Part shown: positions 6,896 through 14,207 of the stretch, in pieces
Numbering within the stretch: the first letter of the stretch is position 1
Layout of the letters: each line of letters starts with the position of its first letter
Source: JACKJP01 sp050186955
Lineage (GTDB): Bacteria > Pseudomonadota > Alphaproteobacteria > Rhizobiales > Tepidamorphaceae
DNA length: 20,968 bases
Direction of reading: 5' to 3'
Assembly: GCA_050186955.1 (NCBI GenBank)
Contig: JBFWXZ010000038.1
Location: 1 to 20,968 of the forward strand
Notes under the pieces: model-generated
Databases searched by the model: none
Told to the model about the DNA's origin: nothing
What the model saw: the letters and a program-made list of their open reading frames with translations, nothing else
Position numbers and translations under genes: made by a program

Positions 6896-6952
6896 TGCAT
6901 ATGCACAATAGTTATTCGCGGCTATTGCCTACTGGATATGCGCATATGCACT
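6894..6952. repeat. Nested palindromes between pcaB and the XRE regulator gene
   Basis: AGTGCATATGC (6894-6904) and GCATATGCACT (6942-6952) are perfect 11-base inverted arms. Inside them CAATAG (6906-6911) and CTATTG (6922-6927) form a second stem. GTGCATATGCAC (6895-6906) and ATATGCGCATAT (6936-6947) are also palindromes by themselves. The segment is conspicuously AT-rich and begins inside the pcaB stop codon. It lies between convergent genes, so it may end transcription in both directions; two near-identical 12-base palindromes 45 bases apart also resemble a pair of protein-binding sites. Confidence 0.55.
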
Positions 6953-6962
6953 CAATGGCCGC

Positions 6963-7508
6963 TCAGAATGTCGGCGGCGAGCAGGCGGAGATGATCTCGC
7001 AGGGCTCGGCGCCGGAATTGCGGAAGCGATGCGGCATCGTGCTGTCGAACGCATAGGCGTCGCCGGGACCGAGTACCCGGCGGCTCTCGCCGACCGTCAC
7101 CTCGATGCGCCCGGCGATGACGATGCCGCATTCCTCGCCCTCGTGCCGCAGGCTGACGTCGCCGGTGTCGGCGCCCGGCGCGTAGCGCTCCGCCAGCATC
7201 TGCAGCCGGCGGCCGGCGAGATGGCTGCCGATCTGCCGGTAGGAGACGCCGCCCTTGCCGATCTCGGTCAGCTCGTCGGCGCGGAAGAACACCGGCCGCT
7301 CGGTCGGTCCGTCGTCGGCGAAGAATTCCGACATCGAGACGCCGACGCCGTCGAGCACCCGCTTGAGCGCCCCGACGGAGGGGTTCATGCGCCCCGATTC
7401 GATGAGCGAGATGGTCGAGTTCCTGACGCCCGCGCGCTGGGCGAGGGCGCGCTGCGACAATCCCGCCTTTTCCCTGAGCGCGCGCAGCTTGCCGCCGATA
7501 TTGTCCAT
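6963..7508 (-). CDS. XRE-family transcriptional regulator with C-terminal cupin domain
   Basis: The 181-residue protein has an XRE helix-turn-helix at about 4-61 (KAGLSQRALAQRAGVRNSTI) and a C-terminal cupin domain (about 103-178) with HEGEECGIVIAGRIEV and GPGDAYAFDSTMPHRF. This layout is that of PuuR-like and related regulators, which usually sense a small metabolite through the cupin fold. The gene is divergent from the aminotransferase gene, so it probably controls that gene and itself. The ATG at 7506-7508 is preferred: an ATG seven codons upstream lies inside the likely promoter/operator (7523-7540) and has no ribosome site. The ligand is unknown; an amine or beta-amino acid is the natural guess from context. 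Confidence 0.92.
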   Translation of the reverse strand: MDNIGGKLRALREKAGLSQRALAQRAGVRNSTISLIESGRMNPSVGALKRVLDGVGVSMSEFFADDGPTERPVFFRADELTEIGKGGVSYRQIGSHLAGRRLQMLAERYAPGADTGDVSLRHEGEECGIVIAGRIEVTVGESRRVLGPGDAYAFDSTMPHRFRNSGAEPCEIISACSPPTF

Positions 7509-7522
7509 GATACGCGTTCCCG

Positions 7523-7540
7523 TGTTCATTATCGTGAACA
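7523..7540. promoter_or_regulatory. Inverted-repeat operator candidate for the XRE/cupin regulator
   Basis: TGTTCA (7523-7528) and TGAACA (7535-7540) form a perfect inverted repeat around six bases. The minus strand across it reads GATAAT (7528-7533), a good -10 box for the regulator gene, so a bound repressor would block its own promoter. The E. coli PuuR site also contains TGAACA; relation of this regulator to PuuR is inference. Confidence 0.5.
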
Positions 7541-7721
7541 GCGGACCATGAGCGGCGCGTAAAATCAACGGCTTGGCGGCTTGCAGAAAAGGGATTGTCT
7601 CGTATCGCGCGAACGCGGACGATGCTGCGATCCCGCAACTGCGAGGCCGCGCCGCCGGTTCCGTCGGCGCGCCAGCAACGTCGCCGCGGACGCGGCGAGG
7701 AGAGAGCCCGGAGAAAGCCCG

Positions 7722-9053
7722 ATGAACATCGAACCGCGCGCCAACATGCCCCGCCTCGAGAACTACTGGATGCCCTTCACGGCCAACCGGCAGTTCAAGT
7801 CGACCCCGCGCCTGCTGACCGGCGCCAGCGGCATGTACTACACCGACATCGACGGCCGTCAGGTCCTCGACGGCACCGCCGGCCTGTGGTGCGTCAATGC
7901 CGGCCACGCCCGCAAGGAGATCGCCAGCGCCGTCGCCCACCAGCTCGAGACGCTGGACTACGCGCCGTCCTTCCAGATGGGCCATCCGCTCGCCTTCGAG
8001 GTCGCCGAGCGCCTCGCCCGCATCGCCCCGGAAGGCCTGAACCGCGTCTTCTTCACCAATTCCGGCTCCGAATCCGCCGACACCGCGCTGAAGATCGCGC
8101 TCGCCTACTACCGCGCCAAGAACGACGCGGCGCGGGTGCGGGTCATCGGCCGCGAGCGCGGCTATCACGGCGTCGGCTTCGGCGGCATCTCGGTCGGCGG
8201 CCTCGTCGCCAACCGCAAGGTCTTCACCTCGGCCCTGCTGCCGGGCTCCGAGCACATCCGCCACACCCATGACGCCAAGCGCAACGCCTTCTCCAAGGGC
8301 CAGCCCGAGCACGGCGCGGAGTTCGCCGACGACCTGGAGCGGCTGATCGCGCTGCATGGCGCGGAGACCATCGCCTGCGTCATGGTCGAGCCGGTCGCCG
8401 GCTCCACCGGCGTGCTGGTGCCGCCGAAGGGCTATCTGGAGCGCCTGCGCGAGCTGTGCACGAAGCACGGCATCCTGCTGATCTTCGACGAGGTCATCAC
8501 CGGCTTCGGCCGCCTTGGCGCGCCCTTCGCCGCCGGCCGCTTCGGCGTCGTCCCCGACATCATCACCACCGCCAAGGGGCTGACCAACGGCGTCGTGCCG
8601 ATGGGTGCTGTCTTCGTCAAGCAGGAGATCCACGACGCCCTGATGACCGGCCCGGAGAGCATCATCGAGTTCTTCCACGGCTACACCTATTCGGGCAGCC
8701 CCTCGGCCTGCGCCGCCGCCATCGCCACCCAGGACATCTACCAGCGCGAGGGCCTGTTCGAGCGCGCCGCCTCGCTGGAGCCCTACTGGCAGGAAGCCGT
8801 GCACAGCCTCAAGGGCACGAAGCACGTCATCGACATCCGCAATCTCGGCCTCGTCGCCGGCATCGAGCTGGAAAGCCGCGCCGACGGCGTCGGCAAGCGC
8901 GCCTACGAGGTCTTCGTGCGCTGCTTCAACGCCGGCCTGATGGTCCGCTACACCGGCGACACGCTGGCGATGTCGCCGCCGCTGATCATCGAGAAGGAAG
9001 AGATCGACCGGCTGGTCAACACGCTCGGCGAGATCATCCCCGCGGTGGACTGA
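7722..9053 (+). CDS. Omega-amino acid (beta-alanine):pyruvate aminotransferase
   Basis: This is a PLP-dependent class III aminotransferase of 443 residues. The PLP lysine is Lys285 (TTAKGLTNG) and the pyridine-nitrogen aspartate is Asp256 (IFDEVITGFGR). FTNSGSESADTALKIA (111-126) is the phosphate-binding region. The N-terminal ENYWMPFTANRQFK and MYYTDIDGRQVLDGTAGLWC closely match omega-amino acid:pyruvate transaminases, which convert beta-alanine and pyruvate to malonate semialdehyde and alanine. GGAGAAAG at 7710-7717 sets the start. A small hairpin (7681-7698) sits in the leader just before it. The divergent XRE/cupin gene is the likely regulator, and the dehydrogenase at 12596-14092 could use the product. 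Substrate range among beta-alanine, other omega-amines or taurine cannot be settled by sequence reading. Confidence 0.93.
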   Translation: MNIEPRANMPRLENYWMPFTANRQFKSTPRLLTGASGMYYTDIDGRQVLDGTAGLWCVNAGHARKEIASAVAHQLETLDYAPSFQMGHPLAFEVAERLARIAPEGLNRVFFTNSGSESADTALKIALAYYRAKNDAARVRVIGRERGYHGVGFGGISVGGLVANRKVFTSALLPGSEHIRHTHDAKRNAFSKGQPEHGAEFADDLERLIALHGAETIACVMVEPVAGSTGVLVPPKGYLERLRELCTKHGILLIFDEVITGFGRLGAPFAAGRFGVVPDIITTAKGLTNGVVPMGAVFVKQEIHDALMTGPESIIEFFHGYTYSGSPSACAAAIATQDIYQREGLFERAASLEPYWQEAVHSLKGTKHVIDIRNLGLVAGIELESRADGVGKRAYEVFVRCFNAGLMVRYTGDTLAMSPPLIIEKEEIDRLVNTLGEIIPAVD

Positions 9054-9099
9054 TGGCGGTTCGCCGCCGCGCAGCGATTGTGGCTCCGGTTGCAGCTCC

Positions 9100-10038
9100 A
9101 TGTCGCGGCAGGCGCTGACGGTCCTCTCGGTCGTCTTCGACACCGACGCCTTCCTGCGCCGCAATGTCGAGCTGACCCGCCGCCTCAACCCCGACGCCGC
9201 CTACCGCTGGCTCGTCGTCGACAATGGCGAGCCGGCGGCGCTTTCCGGCGGCGTCCCGGGCGGCGTGGAGATACTGCCGGGCGTCGCGCGGCCGCTCGCC
9301 ACCCGCGACAGCGGCAGCCTGCATCATGCGCTGGCCCTGCAATCGGCGCTTTCGCGCGTCGACACCCGCTACCTGCTGATCCTCGATCACGATTTCCTGG
9401 CGGTGCGGGAAGGCTGGATCGCGAGCCTGCTCGCCGATGTCGAGGCGCGGCGGATCGCCATCTTCGGCGCGCCGTGGAATCCGCGCTGGTTCTACCAGTA
9501 TCGCGGCTTCCCCTCGGCCCAGTTCATGCTCATCGATACCGCGCTGCTGCCGCTTCGCGACGTCGACCTCCTTCCCGCCATCGCCGACGACCGCTTCTGG
9601 CAGTTCGTCAATGACGACCGCCGGCCGATACCCCGCTTCCTGCGCGACACGCTGAAGGCGGGCCGCCTGCGCGACACCGGCTGGCGGCTCGGCCGCGAGG
9701 CGCGCCGGCGCGGCCTGAACATCGGCCTGCTGACGCCGTCCTACGTGCCGCCGGACACGCCGAGAGCACGTTTCGAGCGTGCCGTCGCGCCTTTGCTTCC
9801 CCGCGCCCTGTCGGTCTATCCTCGCCCGGGCGACGGCCATACCGAACGCCGCTTCCTGCCCGATCTGAGCGCGGAGACAGCCGATGCCGGCGTCGAGGAA
9901 TTCTTCTGGCGGGACGAGCCCTTCGCCGTTCATTTCCGCCGCGTCGGCCGCCGCATGGCGGGCGATCCGGTGACGCGGGACGAGGAGGCGCTGCGCCGGC
10001 TGTGCGCGGCGCTCGGCCTGGCGGACGCCGCGCCCTGA
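9100..10038 (+). CDS. Glycosyltransferase-like protein of unassigned family
   Basis: The 312-residue product starts like a GT-A glycosyltransferase: LTVLSVVFDTDAFLRRN, then WLVVDNGEP, and an acidic Asp-His-Asp (96-98) in YLLILDHDFLAVREGW, in the place where GT-A enzymes have their metal-binding DxD. FGAPWNPRWFYQYRGFPS follows. No signal peptide or membrane segment is seen, so it is probably cytosolic. I do not recognise a named family beyond this. The ATG at 9100 is the first start in frame after an upstream region lacking starts, but it has no good ribosome site. It begins 46 bases after the aminotransferase stop and is followed after eight bases by the next cassette gene. Donor, acceptor and even transferase activity are inference. 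Confidence 0.75.
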   Translation: MSRQALTVLSVVFDTDAFLRRNVELTRRLNPDAAYRWLVVDNGEPAALSGGVPGGVEILPGVARPLATRDSGSLHHALALQSALSRVDTRYLLILDHDFLAVREGWIASLLADVEARRIAIFGAPWNPRWFYQYRGFPSAQFMLIDTALLPLRDVDLLPAIADDRFWQFVNDDRRPIPRFLRDTLKAGRLRDTGWRLGREARRRGLNIGLLTPSYVPPDTPRARFERAVAPLLPRALSVYPRPGDGHTERRFLPDLSAETADAGVEEFFWRDEPFAVHFRRVGRRMAGDPVTRDEEALRRLCAALGLADAAP

Positions 10039-10046
10039 CCGGCCGG

Positions 10047-10961
10047 ATGCGCATTTCCGTCGCTTTCCAGTGCCACCGTTTCAACGCGGAGATGACGCGG
10101 CGCTTCGAGGTGTTGCGCGATTGCGCCGCGGCGCTGTCGCGCGGGGGCGTGCGATACGATGTCCGCGTGCTCGCCGACGCCGCGGGCGAGGTTCCGTCCC
10201 CGCTCGCAGCCGACGCCCACCGATTCCGCTTCGAAGAGCTTCGCGCGATGATGGCCGAAACCGTGGGCGATACGCTGGTTCCCGGGAACAACCACCTCGC
10301 CATGCTCGATTTCGCGGCCGCCCACCCCGATTACGACCGCTACTGGTTCGTCGAATACGACGTCGTGCGAAGCGGCGGCTGGGCGGCTTTCTTCCGCGCG
10401 TTCGAGGCCGAGGACGCGGATTTCCTGTCGACGCGGCTTCGCCGCATCGCCGACGAGCCGGGTTGGTACTGGCGCGGCAGCCTGGCGACGGGCTCCGACA
10501 CCGTCGCCGACGAGGCGAGGCTCTTCGCCTTCATGCCGATCTGCCGGCTGAGCCGCGAGGCCCTCGCCGCGACCCGCACCGCCTGCGCCCGCGGCTGGAC
10601 CGGCCACTACGAGGCGCTCGTGCCGACGGCGGTCGCCGCGGCCGGGCTCGCCGTATCCGATATCGGCGGCGGCGGTCCCTTCGTCCCGCTCAAGCGGCGT
10701 CACCGCCACTATATCGAGGCCGCGGTGCCGGTGAGCGAGGAGATGGAGTTCCTCTCGACCTTCCGCTGGCGGCCGCCGGTGCGCCGCAAGCCGGTCGCCG
10801 GCCTGCTCTATCACCCGGACAAGGGCGGGGTGCGGGCCGTCGGGAACCCCGACCTCTCGCTCTGGCGCGCCTTTCGCCGCGAACCCGTGGCGGTCGCCGC
10901 CTATTTCGCCCGCCTCGCCGTCCGCGCCGTGACCTCCAGGCTGTCCGGGAGCCGCGCCTGA
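10047..10961 (+). CDS. Uncharacterised protein, possibly glycosyltransferase-like
   Basis: The 304-residue product begins MRISVAFQCHRFNAEMTRRF. Its most telling segment is RYWFVEYDVVRSGGWAAFF, where Glu103-Tyr104-Asp105 stands after a hydrophobic strand, much as a DxD motif would in a GT-A glycosyltransferase. Other segments are NNHLAMLDFAAAHPDYDRYW and GPFVPLKRRHRHYIEAAVP. There is no signal peptide. A further-upstream start (10002) would overlap the preceding gene widely; ATG 10047, eight bases after that stop, fits coupled translation. The stop overlaps the next ATG by one base (TGATG). Function rests mainly on the flanking glycosyltransferase genes and the acidic motif, so the call is tentative. 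Confidence 0.68.
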   Translation: MRISVAFQCHRFNAEMTRRFEVLRDCAAALSRGGVRYDVRVLADAAGEVPSPLAADAHRFRFEELRAMMAETVGDTLVPGNNHLAMLDFAAAHPDYDRYWFVEYDVVRSGGWAAFFRAFEAEDADFLSTRLRRIADEPGWYWRGSLATGSDTVADEARLFAFMPICRLSREALAATRTACARGWTGHYEALVPTAVAAAGLAVSDIGGGGPFVPLKRRHRHYIEAAVPVSEEMEFLSTFRWRPPVRRKPVAGLLYHPDKGGVRAVGNPDLSLWRAFRREPVAVAAYFARLAVRAVTSRLSGSRA

Positions 10962-11929
10962 TGGCGGGCGCGGGCGGTCTCGACGCGACGGTCGCGATCT
11001 GCACGCGCAACCGCGCGCGCGCCCTCCGCCGCCTGCTCGCCTCGCTGGCCGGGATGCACGTCGAGCCGGGCCGGGAATGGGAGGTCGTGGTCGCCGATAA
11101 CGCCAGCACCGACGACACGACGGCGGCCGCGCGGGCCTTCGCCGGCACGCTGCCGCTGAAACTGACCGGGGTCGCGACGCCCGGCCTGTCGCATGCGCGC
11201 AACGCCTGCCTCGACGCGGCCCGGGGCAGGCTGGTGATCTTCGTCGACGACGACGCGACGGTCGGGCCGCGATGGCTCGAAACCTATCTCGACGCCATGC
11301 GCCGCTATCCCGAAGCTGCCTATTTCGGCTCCGACATCGAGCCGGTCTTCGAGGGCGAGGGAAATCCGTGGAAGGACCTCCTGCTGGAACTCGCCCCCAA
11401 CGCCTATGCGGCCTTCGAGGTCGGCCCTGCGGACGTTCCCCAGGATGCGGCGTCGAGGACGCTGAAGCCGCCCTTCGGCGCCAATATCGCCTTCGTCGCC
11501 GACAGGCTCGCCGGCCGGCGGTTCGACGCCGGCCTCGGCCGCCGTCCCGGCCGCGCCGTTCTCAGCGGCGAGGAGACGCAACTCGTCTTCGACCTGCTGG
11601 AGGCCGGCGGGCACGGCGTTCTCGTCGCCGGCAATCCGGTGCGCCACTGGATCGAGCCGGCGCGCCAGACGCCGCACTTCGTGTCGCGCTATTTCGAGGG
11701 TCTCGGCAGGCTCTCGGGCGAGCCGGCCACCCGCGCGCCCGGCGGCCGCGAGCCGCTGCGCTACTGGCGACGCAAGGCGGAACGGGCGCTTTTCCCGCTA
11801 TGGGCGCCGTTCATGCCGCGCCGGCAGGCGCTGGAGCGAATGATCGAGATCGGCGCCTATATCGGCGCCTGCGACCGCATAGGCGCTGGCGATCCGCCGA
11901 TGCGAAGACCGACACGGGGCGAGCCATGA
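10961..11929 (+). CDS. GT2-family glycosyltransferase
   Basis: This 322-residue protein has a clear GT2 fold: nucleotide-binding start TVAICTRNRARALRRLLASL, VVVADNASTDDT, GLSHARNACLDAARG, and the metal-binding DDD (Asp96-98) in VIFVDDDATVGPRW. PPFGANIAFVADR and LSGEETQLVFDLLEAGG correspond to the acceptor side with the conserved acidic ED-like catalytic pair. No membrane segment is seen, so it is not a processive synthase. The start overlaps the stop of the preceding gene by one base and the end overlaps the cysteine hydrolase start by four (ATGA). The sugar and the acceptor cannot be told; no polymerase, flippase or nucleotide-sugar gene is nearby. Confidence 0.9.
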   Translation: MAGAGGLDATVAICTRNRARALRRLLASLAGMHVEPGREWEVVVADNASTDDTTAAARAFAGTLPLKLTGVATPGLSHARNACLDAARGRLVIFVDDDATVGPRWLETYLDAMRRYPEAAYFGSDIEPVFEGEGNPWKDLLLELAPNAYAAFEVGPADVPQDAASRTLKPPFGANIAFVADRLAGRRFDAGLGRRPGRAVLSGEETQLVFDLLEAGGHGVLVAGNPVRHWIEPARQTPHFVSRYFEGLGRLSGEPATRAPGGREPLRYWRRKAERALFPLWAPFMPRRQALERMIEIGAYIGACDRIGAGDPPMRRPTRGEP

Positions 11930-12516
11930 CCCAAGCCACAACTCGAGCCATGAACGATATCGACCGCACATTGCTGCTGCCCATCGACATGCAGCGCGCC
12001 TTCGACGAGCCGTCCTGGCCGGCGCGCTGGAACGGCGAGGCCGACGCCAACGGGCTCAGGCTTCTCGCCGCATGGCGCAAGGCGGGCGCGCCGATCCTCC
12101 ATGTGCGCCACGATTCGGTGACGCCGGGCTCGACGCTCGCGCCGGGCCGGCCCGGCAATCTCTTCCGGCCGGGCTTCGAGCCGGCGGCCGGCGAGGAGGT
12201 TCTCTCCAAGAGCGTCAACTCGGCCTTCATCGGCACCGATCTCGATCTCCGGCTGAAGCGGCTCGGCATCGGGCGCATCGTCGCCTTCGGGATCACCACC
12301 GACCAGTGCGTTTCGACCACCGTGCGCACCGGCGCCAATCTCGGCTGGGACATGGTGCTGGTCGAGGACGCCTGCGACTGCTTCGCGCTGCCGGACAGCC
12401 GTGGCGGGACCATCGCCGCGCGCGATATCCATGCCGCCCATGTCGCGACCCTCGGTTTCGAGTTCTGCCGCGTGACGACGACCGCCGCGCTGCTGGCGGA
12501 AATCGCCGCCGCCTGA
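11926..12516 (+). CDS. Isochorismatase-like cysteine hydrolase
   Basis: The 196-residue protein belongs to the isochorismatase-like hydrolase superfamily. The catalytic triad is visible as Asp21 (LLLPIDMQRAF), Lys95 (EVLSKSVNSAF) and Cys128 (GITTDQCVSTTVR). The presence of Cys indicates an amidohydrolase-type member (nicotinamidase, N-carbamoylsarcosine amidase and ureidoacrylate amidase are relatives), not the Cys-lacking isochorismatase of siderophore synthesis. The substrate is unknown. The ATG at 11926 overlaps the GT2 stop by four bases; an alternative ATG at 11950 would remove only eight poorly conserved residues. It is the last gene of the cassette, and a terminator hairpin follows. 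Its place may mean a role linked to the glycosyltransferases or merely shared transcription. Confidence 0.9.
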   Translation: MTQATTRAMNDIDRTLLLPIDMQRAFDEPSWPARWNGEADANGLRLLAAWRKAGAPILHVRHDSVTPGSTLAPGRPGNLFRPGFEPAAGEEVLSKSVNSAFIGTDLDLRLKRLGIGRIVAFGITTDQCVSTTVRTGANLGWDMVLVEDACDCFALPDSRGGTIAARDIHAAHVATLGFEFCRVTTTAALLAEIAAA

Positions 12517-12541
12517 GGCGAGGCGGGCAGCCCCCGAAACG

Positions 12542-12572
12542 AAAAAGGCCCGGCCGTCTCCGGCCGGACCTT
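12542..12572 (-). terminator. Rho-independent terminator for the dehydrogenase gene, probably bidirectional
   Basis: On the minus strand AAGGtCCGGCCG pairs with CGGCCGGgCCTT over a four-base loop with one mismatch and runs into TTTTTC. It lies between the convergent cysteine hydrolase (stop 12516) and the dehydrogenase (stop 12596). On the plus strand only TTC follows, so it is weaker in that direction. Confidence 0.85.
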
Positions 12573-12595
12573 CGCTCGGATCGTGTCGCCGATGC

Positions 12596-14092
12596 TCAGC
12601 GCATCGTCGGGATGACGAACTCGGCGCCTTCCTTGACGCCCGACGGCCAGCGCGAGGTGACCGTCTTGGTCTTGGTGTAGAAGCGGATCGAATCCGGCCC
12701 GTGCTGGTTGAGGTCGCCGAAGCCGGAGCGCTTCCAGCCGCCGAAGGTGTGGTAGGCGAGCGGCACCGGGATCGGCACATTGATGCCGACCATGCCGACC
12801 TCCACCTTGGAGGCGAAGTCGCGCGCCGCATCGCCGTCGCGGGTGAAGATGGCGACGCCGTTGCCGTATTCGTGCTCGGTGGGAAGGCGCAGCGCCTCCG
12901 CGTAGTCCTTGGCGCGTACCACCGAGAGGACGGGGCCGAAGATCTCTTCCTTGTAGATGCGCATCTCCGGCGTCACGTGGTCGAACAGGCAGCCGCCCAT
13001 ATAGTAGCCGTCCTCGTAGCCCTGCAGGGTGAAGTCGCGGCCGTCGACGACGAGCTTGGCGCCTTCCTCGATGCCGATGTCGACATAGTTCTTCACCCGC
13101 GCCAGCGCCTCCTTGGTCACCAGCGGGCCGAAATCGGCGCTCGGATCGGTGGACGGGCCGATCTTGAGGCTCTCCACCCGCGGCGTCAGCTTCTCCATCA
13201 GCCGGTCGGCGGTGTCCTCGCCGACGGGGACGGCGACCGAGATCGCCATGCAGCGCTCGCCGGCCGAGCCGTAGCCGGCGCCGATCAGCGCGTCGACGGC
13301 CTGGTTCATGTCGGCGTCGGGCATGATGATCATGTGGTTCTTGGCGCCGCCGAAGCCCTGCACGCGCTTGCCCGTCGCGGTGCCGCGCGAATAGATGTAC
13401 TCGGCGATCGCCGAGGAGCCGACGAAGCCGATCGCCTTGATGTCGGGATCGTCGAGGATGGCGTCGACCGCCTCTTTGTCGCCGTTGACGACGTTGAGGA
13501 TGCCGGCCGGCAGACCGGCCTCGAACATCAGCTCGGCGAGGCGCATCGGCACGCCGGGGTCGCGCTCGGACGGCTTGAGGATGAAGGCGTTGCCGCAGGC
13601 GATCGCCGGGGCGAACTTCCACATCGGGATCATCGCCGGGAAGTTGAACGGCGTGATGCCGGCGACGACGCCGAGCGGCTGGCGCATCGAATACATGTCG
13701 ATGCCCGGACCGGCGCTCTCGGTGAACTCGCCCTTCAGCAGATGCGGGATGCCGACGGCGAACTCGACCACCTCGAGCCCGCGCTGGATGTCGCCGCGCG
13801 CGTCGGGAACCGTCTTGCCGTGCTCGCGCGCCAGCAGTTCGGCGAGCTGGTCGTATTCCTTGTGCACGAGCTCGAGGAACCTCATCATCACGCGGGCGCG
13901 CTTCTGCGGGTTGTCCGCCGCCCAGCCCGGCTGCGCGGCCTTGGCGTTCTCGACCGCGGCGCGCATTTCCTCCTTCGAGGCCAGCGCGACCTTGGCCTGC
14001 ACCTCGCCGGTCATCGGCATGTAGACGTCGGCGGTGCGGCCGCTCTTGCCGGCGACATGCTTGCCGCCGATGAAATGACCGATCTCTCGCAT
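12596..14092 (-). CDS. mmsA: CoA-acylating methylmalonate-semialdehyde (malonate-semialdehyde) dehydrogenase
   Basis: This 498-residue aldehyde dehydrogenase is of the MMSDH type (MmsA/IolA), which oxidises methylmalonate or malonate semialdehyde with NAD and CoA to propionyl- or acetyl-CoA, releasing CO2. Visible are PFNFPAMIPMWKFAPAIACGN with Asn150, Lys173 in ILKPSERDPG, and the catalytic Cys281 in GYGSAGERCMAISVAVPVG. The usual ALDH general-base glutamate is replaced in GFGGAKNH (247-253), as in this CoA-dependent family. AAGGGAGGTAA (14097-14107) is a very strong ribosome site for ATG 14092. A likely sigma70 promoter is at 14129-14157. The enzyme would act after the aminotransferase at 7722 in beta-alanine use; valine and inositol breakdown are alternatives. 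The divergent LysR gene probably regulates it. Confidence 0.96.
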   Translation of the reverse strand: MREIGHFIGGKHVAGKSGRTADVYMPMTGEVQAKVALASKEEMRAAVENAKAAQPGWAADNPQKRARVMMRFLELVHKEYDQLAELLAREHGKTVPDARGDIQRGLEVVEFAVGIPHLLKGEFTESAGPGIDMYSMRQPLGVVAGITPFNFPAMIPMWKFAPAIACGNAFILKPSERDPGVPMRLAELMFEAGLPAGILNVVNGDKEAVDAILDDPDIKAIGFVGSSAIAEYIYSRGTATGKRVQGFGGAKNHMIIMPDADMNQAVDALIGAGYGSAGERCMAISVAVPVGEDTADRLMEKLTPRVESLKIGPSTDPSADFGPLVTKEALARVKNYVDIGIEEGAKLVVDGRDFTLQGYEDGYYMGGCLFDHVTPEMRIYKEEIFGPVLSVVRAKDYAEALRLPTEHEYGNGVAIFTRDGDAARDFASKVEVGMVGINVPIPVPLAYHTFGGWKRSGFGDLNQHGPDSIRFYTKTKTVTSRWPSGVKEGAEFVIPTMR

Positions 14093-14128
14093 CGGATTAC
14101 CTCCCTTGGAACTGGACTTGTTGAACCC

Positions 14129-14157
14129 ATTATCATCTGCAAAATCGTGGATGGAAA
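14129..14157 (-). promoter_or_regulatory. Candidate sigma70-type promoter of the dehydrogenase gene
   Basis: On the minus strand TTTCCA (14152-14157) and GATAAT (14129-14134) are 17 bases apart, giving a start near 14122 and a leader of about 30 bases with the ribosome site. It lies in the 115-base divergent region shared with the LysR gene. No convincing LysR-type T-N11-A palindrome could be singled out. Confidence 0.4.
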
Positions 14158-14207
14158 CGGGCAATAGCCCCAAACGGCTCTGCGAAACTGCATAGGGGGC
14201 GGTGGCG

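Noticed and set aside
12701..14167. Long open frame on the plus strand opposite the dehydrogenase gene
   Set aside because: It mirrors mmsA in GC-rich DNA, encodes an Arg/Ala/His/Asp-rich sequence with no family features, and the opposite strand has unmistakable catalytic motifs.
14093..14207. LysR-type T-N11-A box in the mmsA-lysR gap
   Set aside because: Several loose matches such as TTG...CAA around 14121-14142 exist, but none is a clear interrupted palindrome; reporting one would be arbitrary.
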